DNA from: Candidatus Auribacterota bacterium
Lineage (GTDB): Bacteria > Auribacterota > JAFGBW01
Assembly (NCBI GenBank): GCA_016932965.1
Contig: JAFGBW010000245.1
Coordinates: 1-14,774 of the forward strand
DNA: 14,774 nucleotides
Reading direction: 5' to 3'
The notes under the pieces are model-generated. The model searched no databases. It was not told the origin of the DNA and saw only the letters and a program-made list of their open reading frames with translations. How positions within the stretch are numbered: position 1 is the first letter of the stretch; each line of letters begins with the position of its first letter. Positions 1 through 6,958 of this stretch are shown one piece after another. Position numbers and translations under genes: made by a program.

Positions 1-359
1 ATTTCCCATTCGTCAGAACCGGATAATGAAACCATGTCATTTTTAGAACCAGGCCATAAGGGATACAGGATATCGTTTTCATCAAACCGTAATGGGAGGT
101 GGGGGATGATACGGGCCAGTAATTTCGGCAGGTTTGTCTTATCAACAGGTGAAACGTTGTCATATTGGTTAGGAATAAAGTATGATTTGCCTTTGTGAGA
201 AAAAGTAGGGAATGGCAGGCTTGTTTTTTTTTCTGTCATCTGTTCTGATTTCGGGGCCAAGTTTTGAGACTGTAATATAAAATGTTTATCCGCCGCAGGG
301 ACAGAAATCACCTCAAATAGAATGGGGAATAGGATAAAGAATGAGATGACGCTCCGCAT
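1..359 (-). CDS. Secreted hypothetical protein, N-terminal part (runs off left edge)
   Basis: An open frame starts at an ATG at 359 and is still open at base 1, so about 119 residues are visible and the C-terminus is missing. The start MRSVISFFILFPILFEVIS, followed by VPAADKH, looks like a Sec signal peptide with cleavage near the Ala-Ala, so the product should be exported. The rest is hydrophilic and rich in Ser, Thr, Pro and Lys, with short stretches such as FSHKGKSYFIPNQYDN and LPLRFDENDILYPLWPG. I do not recognise a family. There is no Shine-Dalgarno sequence. A promoter-like pair sits so close to the ATG that the message may be leaderless. The gene is separated from cimA by a paired-palindrome region. 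Confidence 0.6.
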   Translation of the reverse strand, partial: MRSVISFFILFPILFEVISVPAADKHFILQSQNLAPKSEQMTEKKTSLPFPTFSHKGKSYFIPNQYDNVSPVDKTNLPKLLARIIPHLPLRFDENDILYPLWPGSKNDMVSLSGSDEWE

Positions 360-365
360 TCAGCT

Positions 366-394
366 TTTATACCATATAGGATCAATATGATCAA
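366..394 (-). promoter_or_regulatory. Candidate promoter for the leftmost secreted protein
   Basis: On the minus strand TTGATC (389-394) and TATAAA (366-371) are 17 bp apart, a good sigma-70 arrangement. TTGATC is repeated directly (380-385), which could be an operator half-site. The -10 box ends only six bases before the ATG at 359, implying a leaderless or nearly leaderless transcript. Inferred from consensus only. Confidence 0.35.
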
Positions 395-503
395 TTCGGA
401 TGCGGATTTTTTATTAACAAAGGGACGATGCCTTGAAGGTTATTTACATTCCAGAATCCGATTATGATTTTTAAGATTTTTTCTAATTATCATTTAAAAA
501 TAT

Positions 504-544
504 CGGCCGCAAAGGAAAAGCTGAAAGCATTTCCTTTGCGGCCG
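504..544. repeat. Strong hairpin downstream of cimA (element L, part 1)
   Basis: Perfect 15-bp arms (504-518 and 530-544, CGGCCGCAAAGGAAA and its complement) enclose an 11-base loop that can pair further as GCT-GAA-AGC. No U-run follows on either strand, so it is not a textbook terminator. It may still end or protect the lysC-cimA transcript. It pairs with the palindrome at 571-599 and has a counterpart behind ftsK. No gene is visible in 360-608. Confidence 0.7.
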
Positions 545-570
545 CGTTTAAAAATTTTTGAAAGGGTAAT

Positions 571-599
571 AGGGAAAACTTTTTTAAAAAGTTTTCCCT
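571..599. terminator. 29-bp palindrome just after cimA (element L, part 2)
   Basis: An odd-length perfect palindrome: AGGGAAAACTTTTT (571-584), a central T, then its complement (586-599). It begins nine bases beyond the cimA stop codon. The stem is capped by A/T tracts, so the RNA would form a GGGAAAAC/GUUUUCCC hairpin that could serve as a terminator in either direction. A near-identical palindrome follows ftsK at 14260-14289, in both cases with ACCCTTT(T)CAAAAA next on the minus strand. Confidence 0.55.
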
Positions 600-608
600 G
601 ATTATTTT

Positions 609-2171
609 TTACTTTTTAAAAAGTTTATATTCGATGCTGTCGATCAAGGCTTCGAGGCAGGCCTCGATGATATTTTCGGAGACGCCGACGGTGCCCCAGA
701 TGGTTTTATTATCGGTGGATTCGATGATGACCCGGACGCGTGCGTCCGTGCCGGCGTCACCTTCCAGGACGCGGACTTTGAAGTCGGCGAGCTTGACCTG
801 GGAGAGGACAGGGTAAAAGGGCTCGAGACTGTTACGCAAGGCCGCATCCAGGGCATTGACCGGTCCGTCGCCTTCAGCTGCGAGGTACATCATTTTACCT
901 TTGACAGTCAATTTGATGGTGGCTTCCGTGATGAGTTTATTGTCCCGGTTTTCGATGATGACGCGGTAGGCATGCAGGTCGAAGAAGCTTTTATGGGTAC
1001 CGAGGATTTTCATCATGAGCACTTCGAAGGAAGCCTCGGCGGACTCGTATTCATAACCGCGGTGTTCTTTTTCCTTGAGTTTGGTTAGGATATCTTTTGT
1101 TTTGGGATCATTTTTGTCCAGATTGATGCCGAATTCCTTGGCTTTCATGAGGATATTGCTCTGGCCGGATAATTCCGACACCAGGATCAGCCGGTCTGCT
1201 CCGATGGATTCGGGTTTGACGTGTTCGTAGGCTCTCTGGTTTTTTTGAACGGCGTTCACATGGATACCGGCTTTATGGGCAAAGGCAGCCTCACCGACGT
1301 AGGGCAGGCGGGGGTTATGACGGACGTTTGCCAAATCATCCACCATGCGCGAAACATCGAGGAGACGGGCAAGCTGTTTGGGGGAGACGATTTCATGTCC
1401 GCCTTTTAACTGCAGGTTCGGAAGGATGCTGCACAGGTCGGCGTTTCCGGTGCGTTCCCCGAAACCGTTGATAGTTCCCTGGACGAGTACGGCCCCGCAG
1501 TCAACGGCAATCAAGCTGTTGGCAACGGCAACTCCGGAATCGTTATGGGTATGAATGCCCAGGGAGGCGGTCACGCAGGACTTCACTTCATTAAAAATCC
1601 GCTGAATTTCAGATGGCATGGTTCCGCCGTTGGTATCGCACAGGACCAGGCAATCGGCTCCGGCGGCGGCGGCCGCATTCAGGGTTTGAATAGCGTAATC
1701 AGGATTTTCTCTATATCCGTCAAAAAAATGTTCGGCGTCGAAGAATACCTCTCTGCCGGCTTTTTTCAAAAAGGCCACGCTATCCGTGATCATTTTCAGA
1801 TTGTCTTCATAGCTGACTTTAAGGATATCCGAGACATGGAAAGACCAGCTTTTCCCGAAAATCGTGACAACAGGGGTTTCAACTTTAAGGAGTTTGAGGA
1901 CATTGTCGTCTTTTTCTACTTTCGTATTGGCACGCCGTGTAGAGCCAAACGCGGCAATTTTCGCCTGTTTGAGAGGGGTGCGGCTGATTTGTTCAAAAAA
2001 AGCTTCATCCTTGGGGTTTGAGCCAGGCCAGCCTCCTTCAATATAGTGGATTCCAAGAGAATCCAGCTGCCGGGCGATCTGGATTTTGTCCGCAACGGAA
2101 AAGGAGACCCCCAGCCCTTGAGAGCCGTCTCTCAACGTTGTGTCATACAGGGAGATGGAACGTGATTTCAT
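609..2171 (-). CDS. cimA: (R)-citramalate synthase
   Basis: Condenses pyruvate with acetyl-CoA to (R)-citramalate, the entry to the threonine-independent isoleucine route; cytoplasmic. The 520-residue protein has the alpha-isopropylmalate/citramalate synthase layout: a TIM-barrel domain (about 6-275) opening with LYDTTLRDG (8-16), a divalent-metal HTHND motif at 207-211 and [11 protein letters not shown] near 236-246, then a linker and a C-terminal LeuA-type allosteric domain (about 390-515). The [11 protein letters not shown] segment is typical of the Geobacter-type citramalate synthases. I chose the ATG at 2171, which overlaps the lysC stop as ATGA and puts the family's usual N-terminus (a few residues before YDTTLRDG) at the start. 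An upstream ATG at 2201 would add ten Lys-rich residues. Translation is probably coupled to lysC, since the ribosome site is weak. 2-isopropylmalate synthase is the alternative, but the motifs favour CimA. Confidence 0.9.
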   Translation of the reverse strand: MKSRSISLYDTTLRDGSQGLGVSFSVADKIQIARQLDSLGIHYIEGGWPGSNPKDEAFFEQISRTPLKQAKIAAFGSTRRANTKVEKDDNVLKLLKVETPVVTIFGKSWSFHVSDILKVSYEDNLKMITDSVAFLKKAGREVFFDAEHFFDGYRENPDYAIQTLNAAAAAGADCLVLCDTNGGTMPSEIQRIFNEVKSCVTASLGIHTHNDSGVAVANSLIAVDCGAVLVQGTINGFGERTGNADLCSILPNLQLKGGHEIVSPKQLARLLDVSRMVDDLANVRHNPRLPYVGEAAFAHKAGIHVNAVQKNQRAYEHVKPESIGADRLILVSELSGQSNILMKAKEFGINLDKNDPKTKDILTKLKEKEHRGYEYESAEASFEVLMMKILGTHKSFFDLHAYRVIIENRDNKLITEATIKLTVKGKMMYLAAEGDGPVNALDAALRNSLEPFYPVLSQVKLADFKVRVLEGDAGTDARVRVIIESTDNKTIWGTVGVSENIIEACLEALIDSIEYKLFKK

Positions 2172-3442
2172 TTCTTTTTTGCTTTTTTCTTTTTTGCACA
2201 CGAAACGGGTTTTTCCCTCATCGTGGGCTCATTCAACCTGAAAGCCTTATGGAGAGCCCTGACAGCCGTATCAGCCTGCTCCAGATCAATGACGATCGAG
2301 ACTTTGATTTCAGAAGTGGAGATCATTCTGATGTTGATTTTATTATCCGCCATGGCTTTAAACATGACTGCCGCGACGCCGCAATTGCTTTTCATTCCCA
2401 CTCCGATAATGGAAATTTTAGCGATTTTTTCATCGTAGCTGAATCCTCTCGCCCCCAGTTCTCTTACGATTTTTTCGGAAGTGGAGATGCCTTTCCGGAG
2501 GTCCTCGCGCGGAATGGTGCAAGAGATATCCGTCATCCCCTGCTCAGAGGCATTCTGGATGATGACATCGATATTCAAGTTGTTGTTGGCCAGCATGGTG
2601 AATATCTGGGCTGCGATACCCGGTTTATCAGGCACTCCCAGAATGGATATCTTGGCCTCATTTTTATTGGATGTGATTCCGGTGATAACGGGATTTTCCA
2701 TATTTTCTCCTTCTTCCTGAATAAATGTTCCGATTTTATCTGGTTCGAAAGACGAGCGAACCTGAACAATCACATGGTATTTTTTCGCGAATTCAATGGA
2801 TCGTCCATGCATGACTTTGGCTCCTGCTGCTGCTAATTCGAGCATTTCATCATAAGTGATCGTAGGAAGTTTGAATGCTTCAGGAACGATGCGCGGGTCC
2901 GCGGTAAAAACTCCGTCAACATCCGTATAGATATCGCAGACATCGGCTTTAATGGCAGCGGCAATGGCTACTGCCGTAGTGTCGGACCCGCCGCGGCCCA
3001 GTGTGGTGATATTATTGTTCGCGTCTATCCCCTGAAAACCCGCGATAATAACGACGTTATTCTTTTTTAATGCTTTAAAGATATTTTCTCCTTTGATCTC
3101 CAGTATGCGAGCCTTGGTATGAAAGGAGTCAGTCTTGATCCCCACCTGGGCGCCGGTGAAAGAAACCGCGTCTACGCCTTCAGCGTGAAGCGCCATGGCC
3201 AGAAGTGAAACGGAAACCTGTTCCCCGGTTGAAACGAGCATGTCCATTTCCCTCTCTGACGGAAAAGGACAGATTTGTTTTGCAAGGGAAATCAGGGAGT
3301 CTGTGGTTTTTCCCATTGCAGAGACGACCACGACCACCTGGTGACCTTGATTTTTTTCACGGATGATGATTTTCGCTACGTTTCGGATTCTTTCCACATC
3401 TGCGACAGAAGAACCACCAAATTTTTGAACGACTAACGTCAT
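2168..3442 (-). CDS. lysC: Aspartate kinase
   Basis: Phosphorylates aspartate, the first step toward lysine, threonine, methionine and diaminopimelate; cytoplasmic. The 424-residue protein shows the amino-acid kinase domain (about 1-235) with KFGGSS at 7-12, STGEQVS at 71-77 and GRGGSDTTA at 149-157, then two ACT regulatory domains (about 265-330 and 342-405), typical of monofunctional lysine- or threonine-sensitive enzymes. The last eight residues, KKKKAKKK, are a basic tail that I do not expect in the family. The start is supported by AAGGA about ten bases upstream. It lies 5' of cimA with an ATGA overlap, so one mRNA supplies both the aspartate-family branch and an isoleucine route that does not need threonine. 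An internal start at 2701 probably yields the regulatory half alone. A long antisense open frame across this gene is a shadow. Confidence 0.95.
   Translation of the reverse strand: MTLVVQKFGGSSVADVERIRNVAKIIIREKNQGHQVVVVVSAMGKTTDSLISLAKQICPFPSEREMDMLVSTGEQVSVSLLAMALHAEGVDAVSFTGAQVGIKTDSFHTKARILEIKGENIFKALKKNNVVIIAGFQGIDANNNITTLGRGGSDTTAVAIAAAIKADVCDIYTDVDGVFTADPRIVPEAFKLPTITYDEMLELAAAGAKVMHGRSIEFAKKYHVIVQVRSSFEPDKIGTFIQEEGENMENPVITGITSNKNEAKISILGVPDKPGIAAQIFTMLANNNLNIDVIIQNASEQGMTDISCTIPREDLRKGISTSEKIVRELGARGFSYDEKIAKISIIGVGMKSNCGVAAVMFKAMADNKINIRMISTSEIKVSIVIDLEQADTAVRALHKAFRLNEPTMREKPVSCAKKKKAKKK
2699..2712 (-). promoter_or_regulatory. Internal ribosome-binding site and start inside lysC (beta subunit)
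   Basis: Within lysC an AAGGAG (2707-2712) sits five bases before an in-frame ATG (2699-2701) at Met248, just ahead of the first ACT domain. Starting here gives a 177-residue protein containing only the two ACT domains. This is the alpha2-beta2 arrangement known for Bacillus subtilis aspartokinase II and Corynebacterium glutamicum LysC. That the site is used here is inferred. Confidence 0.7.
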
Positions 3443-3508
3443 GATAATTCATTCCTTTTTCTTTTAGTGACGGATTTTTTAGATCACAGGTCGAAAATAT
3501 CTCGTGAT

Positions 3509-3537
3509 AATATAATCGCCTCTCATTTAGCTAGCAA
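3509..3537 (-). promoter_or_regulatory. Candidate promoter of lysC-cimA
   Basis: On the minus strand TTGCTA (3532-3537) and TATATT (3509-3514) are separated by 17 bp, placing the transcript start about 60 bases before the lysC ATG. I looked for a lysine riboswitch or leader peptide with a terminator in this leader and saw neither. Confidence 0.45.
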
Positions 3538-3700
3538 GTATTTTAATGCCGTGAAAAGAAGGTATAAGATTTCCTTATATTGTCCCATCGGGTCCATGAA
3601 GAATGGTTCACGATGTGTTTATTTTCCACGCGATAATAATAAACGGCCATGGCTTAATATAAATAAGTACACTTCCGGCTCTGCTGGAAGGCTCATTAAG

Positions 3701-3724
3701 TTTGACAGTTACGGGAGTGTCAAA
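3701..3724. repeat. TTTGACA/TGTCAAA inverted repeat in the lysC-omptin gap
   Basis: A perfect 7-bp inverted repeat (3701-3707 and 3718-3724) with a ten-base spacer. Just left of it is a weaker hairpin, CTTCCGGCTCTGCTGGAAG (about 3672-3690). It could be a small operator or the end of a decayed insertion sequence. I cannot tell which. The stretch 3540-3730 otherwise holds only a 35-codon minus-strand frame (3543-3650), with no recognisable product. Confidence 0.35.
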
Positions 3725-3730
3725 AATTAA

Positions 3731-3945
3731 TTTTCACCACGGAGGACACGGAGTTTATCATCATGCCTTGAAGGCGTGATGGATCTCAAATGACAAATAT
3801 GAAATTTCAAATTGCAGGCTTTTCACCGGCTACCTTCGTGCTTTTTGTGTCCTCCATGGTATAAAAGGAAATATGCCAAGTTCTGTGGCTTTATATTAGA
3901 GGCTTTGAACCGATACCATTTCAAGCCTCCATCTTCAGGTGGAGG
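3731..3945. repeat. Palindromic intergenic repeat, copy A (3' side of omptin gene)
   Basis: Inverted arms TTTTCACCACGGAGGACAC (3731-3749) and the complement of 3847-3866 enclose about 97 bases with an inner hairpin (3760-3780) and an A/T-rich stretch. A tail follows (3867-3945) containing ATATGCCA, GAACCGATA and TTTCAAGCCTCC, ending in a hairpin CCTCCATC-TTCA-GGTGGAGG (3926-3945). The last hairpin may also terminate the omptin transcript. The same order of parts recurs at 5017-5205. Confidence 0.7.
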
Positions 3946-3971
3946 TAACTGACTCCGTGAAAATGGTTCAA

Positions 3972-4907
3972 TCAAAACCGGTATCCTGCAGAGGCAGAAA
4001 AATTTTTCTGTGTGCTTTCTATCTCATGATCAATGGTCCAGAATGAGCCGTAAGATTCGCCATCGTAAACGGTGTCTTTTTCCGTGCCTTCGGCGCTGAA
4101 TTTCAACTGATCTATTTGAAGGACAATGAACCATTTTTCATTGAATTCATAACGTCCCTGCAGGAATAAACGGGTGGCGTCTCCGTCGGCATCTGTTTTT
4201 GCGAGGATATAGCGAAGCTTATGATCATCTTTATCGGTTATTCCGGCATTGGGGGAATAAGCCAGGCCGGCTGTGACGGAAAATTTATTGCCGGTGAATT
4301 TTCCTTTTGCTTCCAGGTAAAACATATTGAGAACGGACTCGTAGGAAATAACCGTATGAGTCGTATCGGTGTAATGCTCCTCCCACGGTGCTGAAGGATA
4401 CCACTGGTCAAGGTTGGAGGCGTCCCAGGAATACTTCTGATGTAAATAGCCTGCCCCCAGCGCCAGATGGAAATGTTTTGGCAGTTCGAACCAGTAAGCC
4501 CCCGACACATCGACCGTATTTCCTGAGAAATCCGTATCAGAGGTGGAAAAAACGTCCAGGCGTCCCGGGGAAAGCCAGTCTGAATCCTTGAGCTTTCCGG
4601 CTTCAGACGAAAGATTCATGGTTATGTCAATTTTTGCTTCAATATTTTTTTTGAAGCGAAAATCAAATCCGATATTTCCGTTCCAGATTTCAAGCGGAAA
4701 GGAAAGCTCGCTCAAGGGAAAATGCTGTTCGTATGAATACCATCCCATTATCGTCGTGGTGCCGCCGATCTGGTAGGTGACATCGCCGGACATTTTTCCT
4801 ATTGTGCCTGTCAATTCAAACTGGAAGGTCTTATCCGGGGCGGCAGAGAGGAACCCTGATAAAAACAGCAGCAGGAAAAAAACAGATCCTTTTCTGAAAT
4901 TTCTCAT
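3972..4907 (-). CDS. Omptin-family outer-membrane aspartyl protease
   Basis: A 311-residue exported beta-barrel. A signal peptide covers about 1-23 (MRNFRKGSVFFLLLFLSGFL, then an Ala-Ala site), and the chain ends in GYRF, the terminal aromatic used for barrel assembly. It follows the OmpT/Pla layout segment by segment: PLSELSF (like SQLDWKF), DSDW at 108-111 (like DQDW), GAGYLHQKYSW at 151-161 (like AGYQESRYSF), YSPNAGITDKDDH ending at 229 (like the NDEH segment). The four catalytic residues of omptins (Asp83, Asp85, Asp210, His212 in mature OmpT) have visible equivalents Asp108, Asp110, Asp227 and His229, so it should be an active surface endopeptidase. Which substrates it cuts is unknown. 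AAGGAG six bases before the ATG supports the start. It is transcribed alone and flanked by two related repeats, suggesting it is an accessory gene. Confidence 0.85.
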   Translation of the reverse strand: MRNFRKGSVFFLLLFLSGFLSAAPDKTFQFELTGTIGKMSGDVTYQIGGTTTIMGWYSYEQHFPLSELSFPLEIWNGNIGFDFRFKKNIEAKIDITMNLSSEAGKLKDSDWLSPGRLDVFSTSDTDFSGNTVDVSGAYWFELPKHFHLALGAGYLHQKYSWDASNLDQWYPSAPWEEHYTDTTHTVISYESVLNMFYLEAKGKFTGNKFSVTAGLAYSPNAGITDKDDHKLRYILAKTDADGDATRLFLQGRYEFNEKWFIVLQIDQLKFSAEGTEKDTVYDGESYGSFWTIDHEIESTQKNFSASAGYRF

Positions 4908-4948
4908 GTAGGTCTCCTTTAACTGGTATTTGTTTGTTTTTAATTAAT

Positions 4949-4980
4949 CCGGTAAACCGCCGCTGCAGCGTTTGGACCGG
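4949..4980. repeat. Imperfect hairpin in the omptin leader
   Basis: CCGGT (4949-4953) pairs with ACCGG (4976-4980), and AAAC pairs with GTTT after a bulge, around a CGCTGCAGCG palindrome. It lies 42-73 bases upstream of the omptin ATG and could be a regulatory structure in the leader or an operator. I see no clear promoter around it. Confidence 0.3.
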
Positions 4981-5016
4981 TGAAGTCTAATAGTTCCGGA
5001 ATTTTTTAATAAATAG

Positions 5017-5205
5017 TATCACCACGAAGGGAATTGGGAAAAGTTTTGAATTGTGAGTAAAAAAATCTCATCATTCCAACTCATAACTCAAAACTCACAA
5101 TCCCAATTTTTTTATCCTTTGTGGTGAAAAAATACATATGCCACGTTCAGCGGCTCAATACAACAGAAGTTTTGAGCCGATAATGATTTCAAGTCTCCTT
5201 TTCTG
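5017..5205. repeat. Palindromic intergenic repeat, copy B (5' side of omptin gene)
   Basis: Arms TATCACCACGAAGGG...ATTGGGA (5017-5038) and the complement of 5101-5126 enclose a loop made of near-repeats such as TGTGAGT and ACTCATAACTCAAAACTC, which are themselves largely self-complementary. The tail (5127-5205) carries ATATGCCACGTTCAGCGGCT, GAGCCGATA and TTTCAAGTCTCC, matching the tail of copy A in order and strand. This accounts for most of the 4908-5271 gap. No gene is evident there. Confidence 0.7.
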
Positions 5206-5271
5206 GCGGGAAAAATTGATTTTTATTTTTTCTCATTTAAATCATATTCACAGATTATGTTCGTTGTCCTG

Positions 5272-5556
5272 TCAATGGATCTTGTGTTTCTTTCTGACAA
5301 GAGAAATGAAAGGAGAAAATATTTTTTTGATAAGATGTTTTGCTTTTCTTTCATAAGTTCTATTGAAGAAAAACAACAGGGGAACCCCGATGATGATAAG
5401 AGGAAAACCAGGAATCACCGGGATTATCCATCCAACGATCCCCATGAGGATGAGCCCTATACCTATAAGGGGATAAAGGATTTTTTTCCATAGCGGGCGC
5501 TCATCAGGCGCCTTTTTTTTCATGAGTATTTCTTTTACTTTCTGTTTTACTTTCAT
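5272..5556 (-). CDS. Small PGPGW/DUF454-like membrane protein
   Basis: A 94-residue protein with a Lys-rich start (MKVKQKVKEILMKKK), then one long hydrophobic block or tight hairpin (about 27-64: LYPLIGIGLILMGIVGWIIP, VIPGFPLIIIGVPLLFFF) and a basic cytoplasmic tail ending RKKHKIH. A Gly-rich first helix followed by IPGFP and a second helix resembles the PGPGW and DUF454/YbaN inner-membrane families, whose roles are unknown. Its ATG overlaps the stop of the permease gene as ATGA, so the two are probably cotranslated. The family assignment is by pattern only. Confidence 0.65.
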   Translation of the reverse strand: MKVKQKVKEILMKKKAPDERPLWKKILYPLIGIGLILMGIVGWIIPVIPGFPLIIIGVPLLFFFNRTYERKAKHLIKKIFSPFISLVRKKHKIH

Positions 5557-6365
5557 GATTTTTTTCTTTTTGGATCGCTTACAGACTGGAGCATTTCGCC
5601 TAAGAGGTTGAATACCAGAACCATGATGCTGATCAAAAATCCGGGTAAAAGGGGTATCCAGGGACAGGTGATCAGCATGTCTCTCCCTGAACTGATCATG
5701 CCGCCTAAAGTGGGATAAGGCGGTGGAATCCCCAGGCCTAGAAAACTCAAACCTGATTCAGCCAGCATGAATGTTCCGAGTTTCATGGAGAAACTCACGA
5801 TCAAAAGCGGGATACAATTAGGCAGAATATGGCGCACGATGATTTTCCCGGATGAACTGCCCAAAACGGTTGCGGCTGTAATGAATTCCCTGTTTTTGAG
5901 TGTCAGGGTCTGTCCCCGGATGAGTCTTCCGAAATCAGCCCAGCCTGCAATACTCAAGGCTATCACAACCGAGAGAAAACCTGCCGGTAAAACAACGGAG
6001 ATGCCTATGGCAAGCAGAAGAGAGGGAAAAGCCAGGGCCAGGTTCATCACCTGGGAGATGAGGATATCCGTTTTCCCTCCGTAATAACCGGATATCAGAC
6101 CCAGGGCGGTTCCAATAAAACAGGAAAGACTGGTTGCGATCAATCCTATCAAAAGGGTGGTTCTGCCTCCAAAGAGCATTCGGGACAGGATGTCCCTTCC
6201 CAGTTCATCAGTACCAAAAAGATGCTGCCCCGAGGGAGGCTCGCAGGTCATTGTTGCATGGGTCCGCATGGGATCATGGGGTGCCAGTAAAGGAGCCAGG
6301 ATAAAAAAGAGGCATAACAGGAAAAAGATATAAAATATCAAGCGGATGTTTTTATTTTTGTTCAT
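5553..6365 (-). CDS. ABC transporter inner-membrane permease, DppC/OppC type
   Basis: One of the two channel subunits of a peptide/nickel-class ABC importer; inner membrane. The 270-residue form from the ATG at 6365 has an OppC-type N-terminal helix (about 7-27), the family's FGTDELGRDILSRMLFGGR stretch (50-68), further helices, and a cytoplasmic coupling (EAA-type) loop at 160-183 (EFITAATVLGSSSGKI to LPN). The next conserved segment is ESGLSFLGLGIPPPYPTLGGM near 203-223. A TTG at 6380 would add five residues. No partner DppB permease, ATPase or binding protein lies beside it: upstream is a 350-base gap and downstream is only a small membrane protein. It must assemble with subunits encoded elsewhere, or be a remnant whose frame remains intact. 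The substrate cannot be told. Confidence 0.88.
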   Translation of the reverse strand: MNKNKNIRLIFYIFFLLCLFFILAPLLAPHDPMRTHATMTCEPPSGQHLFGTDELGRDILSRMLFGGRTTLLIGLIATSLSCFIGTALGLISGYYGGKTDILISQVMNLALAFPSLLLAIGISVVLPAGFLSVVIALSIAGWADFGRLIRGQTLTLKNREFITAATVLGSSSGKIIVRHILPNCIPLLIVSFSMKLGTFMLAESGLSFLGLGIPPPYPTLGGMISSGRDMLITCPWIPLLPGFLISIMVLVFNLLGEMLQSVSDPKRKKS

Positions 6366-6503
6366 TTTGGGTTTATCCAAACAGGCATAACGTCAATCCC
6401 GTACGGATACCGTTATATGTAATATAATGAGTTTAATCTTACAATTACAGTTTGTTGTTCATCATCTCAGCGTACAGATATTAAGTGTTTCAGAATTAAT
6501 GAG

Positions 6504-6629
6504 AGGAGAATTCAGAATAATCCAGGAATTTTTCAGAGAGAAGCCCATGATCTGATGGCATGCCTGTCAGATAACGTATTCATACAATGATCTGTTTGTT
6601 TTAATACTGGATTTTAGAATTCTGACTCC
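6504..6629. repeat. Imperfect inverted-repeat element in the gap before the permease gene
   Basis: AGGAGAATTCAGAATAATCC (from 6504) and the complement of about 6602-6629 (AGGAGTCAGAATTCTAAAAT, then CCAGTATT) form arms of some 27 bases around a 70-base interior, with GAATTCTGA/GAATTCTG motifs. It has the same build as the two elements around the omptin gene but a different sequence. The rest of 6381-6718 holds a weak GAGGG/CCCTC hairpin (about 6664-6686) that might end the upstream operon. No gene is seen. Confidence 0.45.
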
Positions 6630-6718
6630 TGAATTCTGTGAGGTTGCTGATTGCCGGTTATAGAGGGTAACTTTTTATCTCCCTCGGCCCAAATACAGAT
6701 TGTTACGCTCTATATATA

Positions 6719-6958
6719 TCATGATTTGATTTCGCTGACATCATTTAAGCTCTGACAAAAAGGACAGCGGACGATGTTTTCGCTTCTATTGTATAAAAAT
6801 GACTGAAAACAGATGGAACAGGTCAGGGTGTCCTTTGATTCAGGTTTCGTGGAAAGGGTTTGATTTTTATATTCCATGCTCAGCCAGAGGATGAAAATGA
6901 CCATGATAGGGATCATGAGATACAGAAAAAACGCAGTTGAGAAAGACACCAGGATCAT
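6719..6958 (-). CDS. Membrane-anchored zinc-ribbon miniprotein
   Basis: A 79-residue protein: an N-terminal membrane helix (about 5-27, ending IFILWLSMEY), a short linker, then a single zinc-ribbon with CSIC (47-50) and CPFC (65-68). With a basic linker and no signal cleavage site, the ribbon probably faces the cytoplasm. Its ATG overlaps the stop of the tonB-like gene (ATGA), making it the last member of the TPR-exbB-exbD-tonB unit. No named family came to mind. A metal-binding adaptor for the motor is a guess from position only. Confidence 0.75.
   Translation of the reverse strand: MILVSFSTAFFLYLMIPIMVIFILWLSMEYKNQTLSTKPESKDTLTCSICFQSFLYNRSENIVRCPFCQSLNDVSEIKS

Noticed and set aside
1545-2021. 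158-codon plus-strand open frame
   Set aside because: Antisense shadow of cimA.
2018-2836. 272-codon plus-strand open frame
   Set aside because: It lies antisense to lysC and the start of cimA, which carry clear family motifs throughout, and its translation resembles no family.
3443-3540. Lysine riboswitch or attenuator in the lysC leader
   Set aside because: The leader from the predicted start is only about 60 bases, too short for the roughly 170-base lysine aptamer, and no terminator-like hairpin is present.
3467-3730. 87-codon plus-strand open frame in the lysC upstream region
   Set aside because: No ribosome site, mixed composition, and it overlaps the likely lysC promoter and an inverted repeat.
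3731-5205. CRISPR array
   Set aside because: Only two diverged repeat copies 1.3 kb apart with a gene between them; there is no regular spacing and no cas gene.
5138-5493. Plus-strand open frames of 72 and 78 codons
   Set aside because: They overlap repeat copy B and the small membrane-protein gene on the other strand and show no domain.
6381-6718. Broken dppB gene upstream of the permease
   Set aside because: None of the frames I read shows permease motifs; the stretch is A/T-rich with an inverted repeat.
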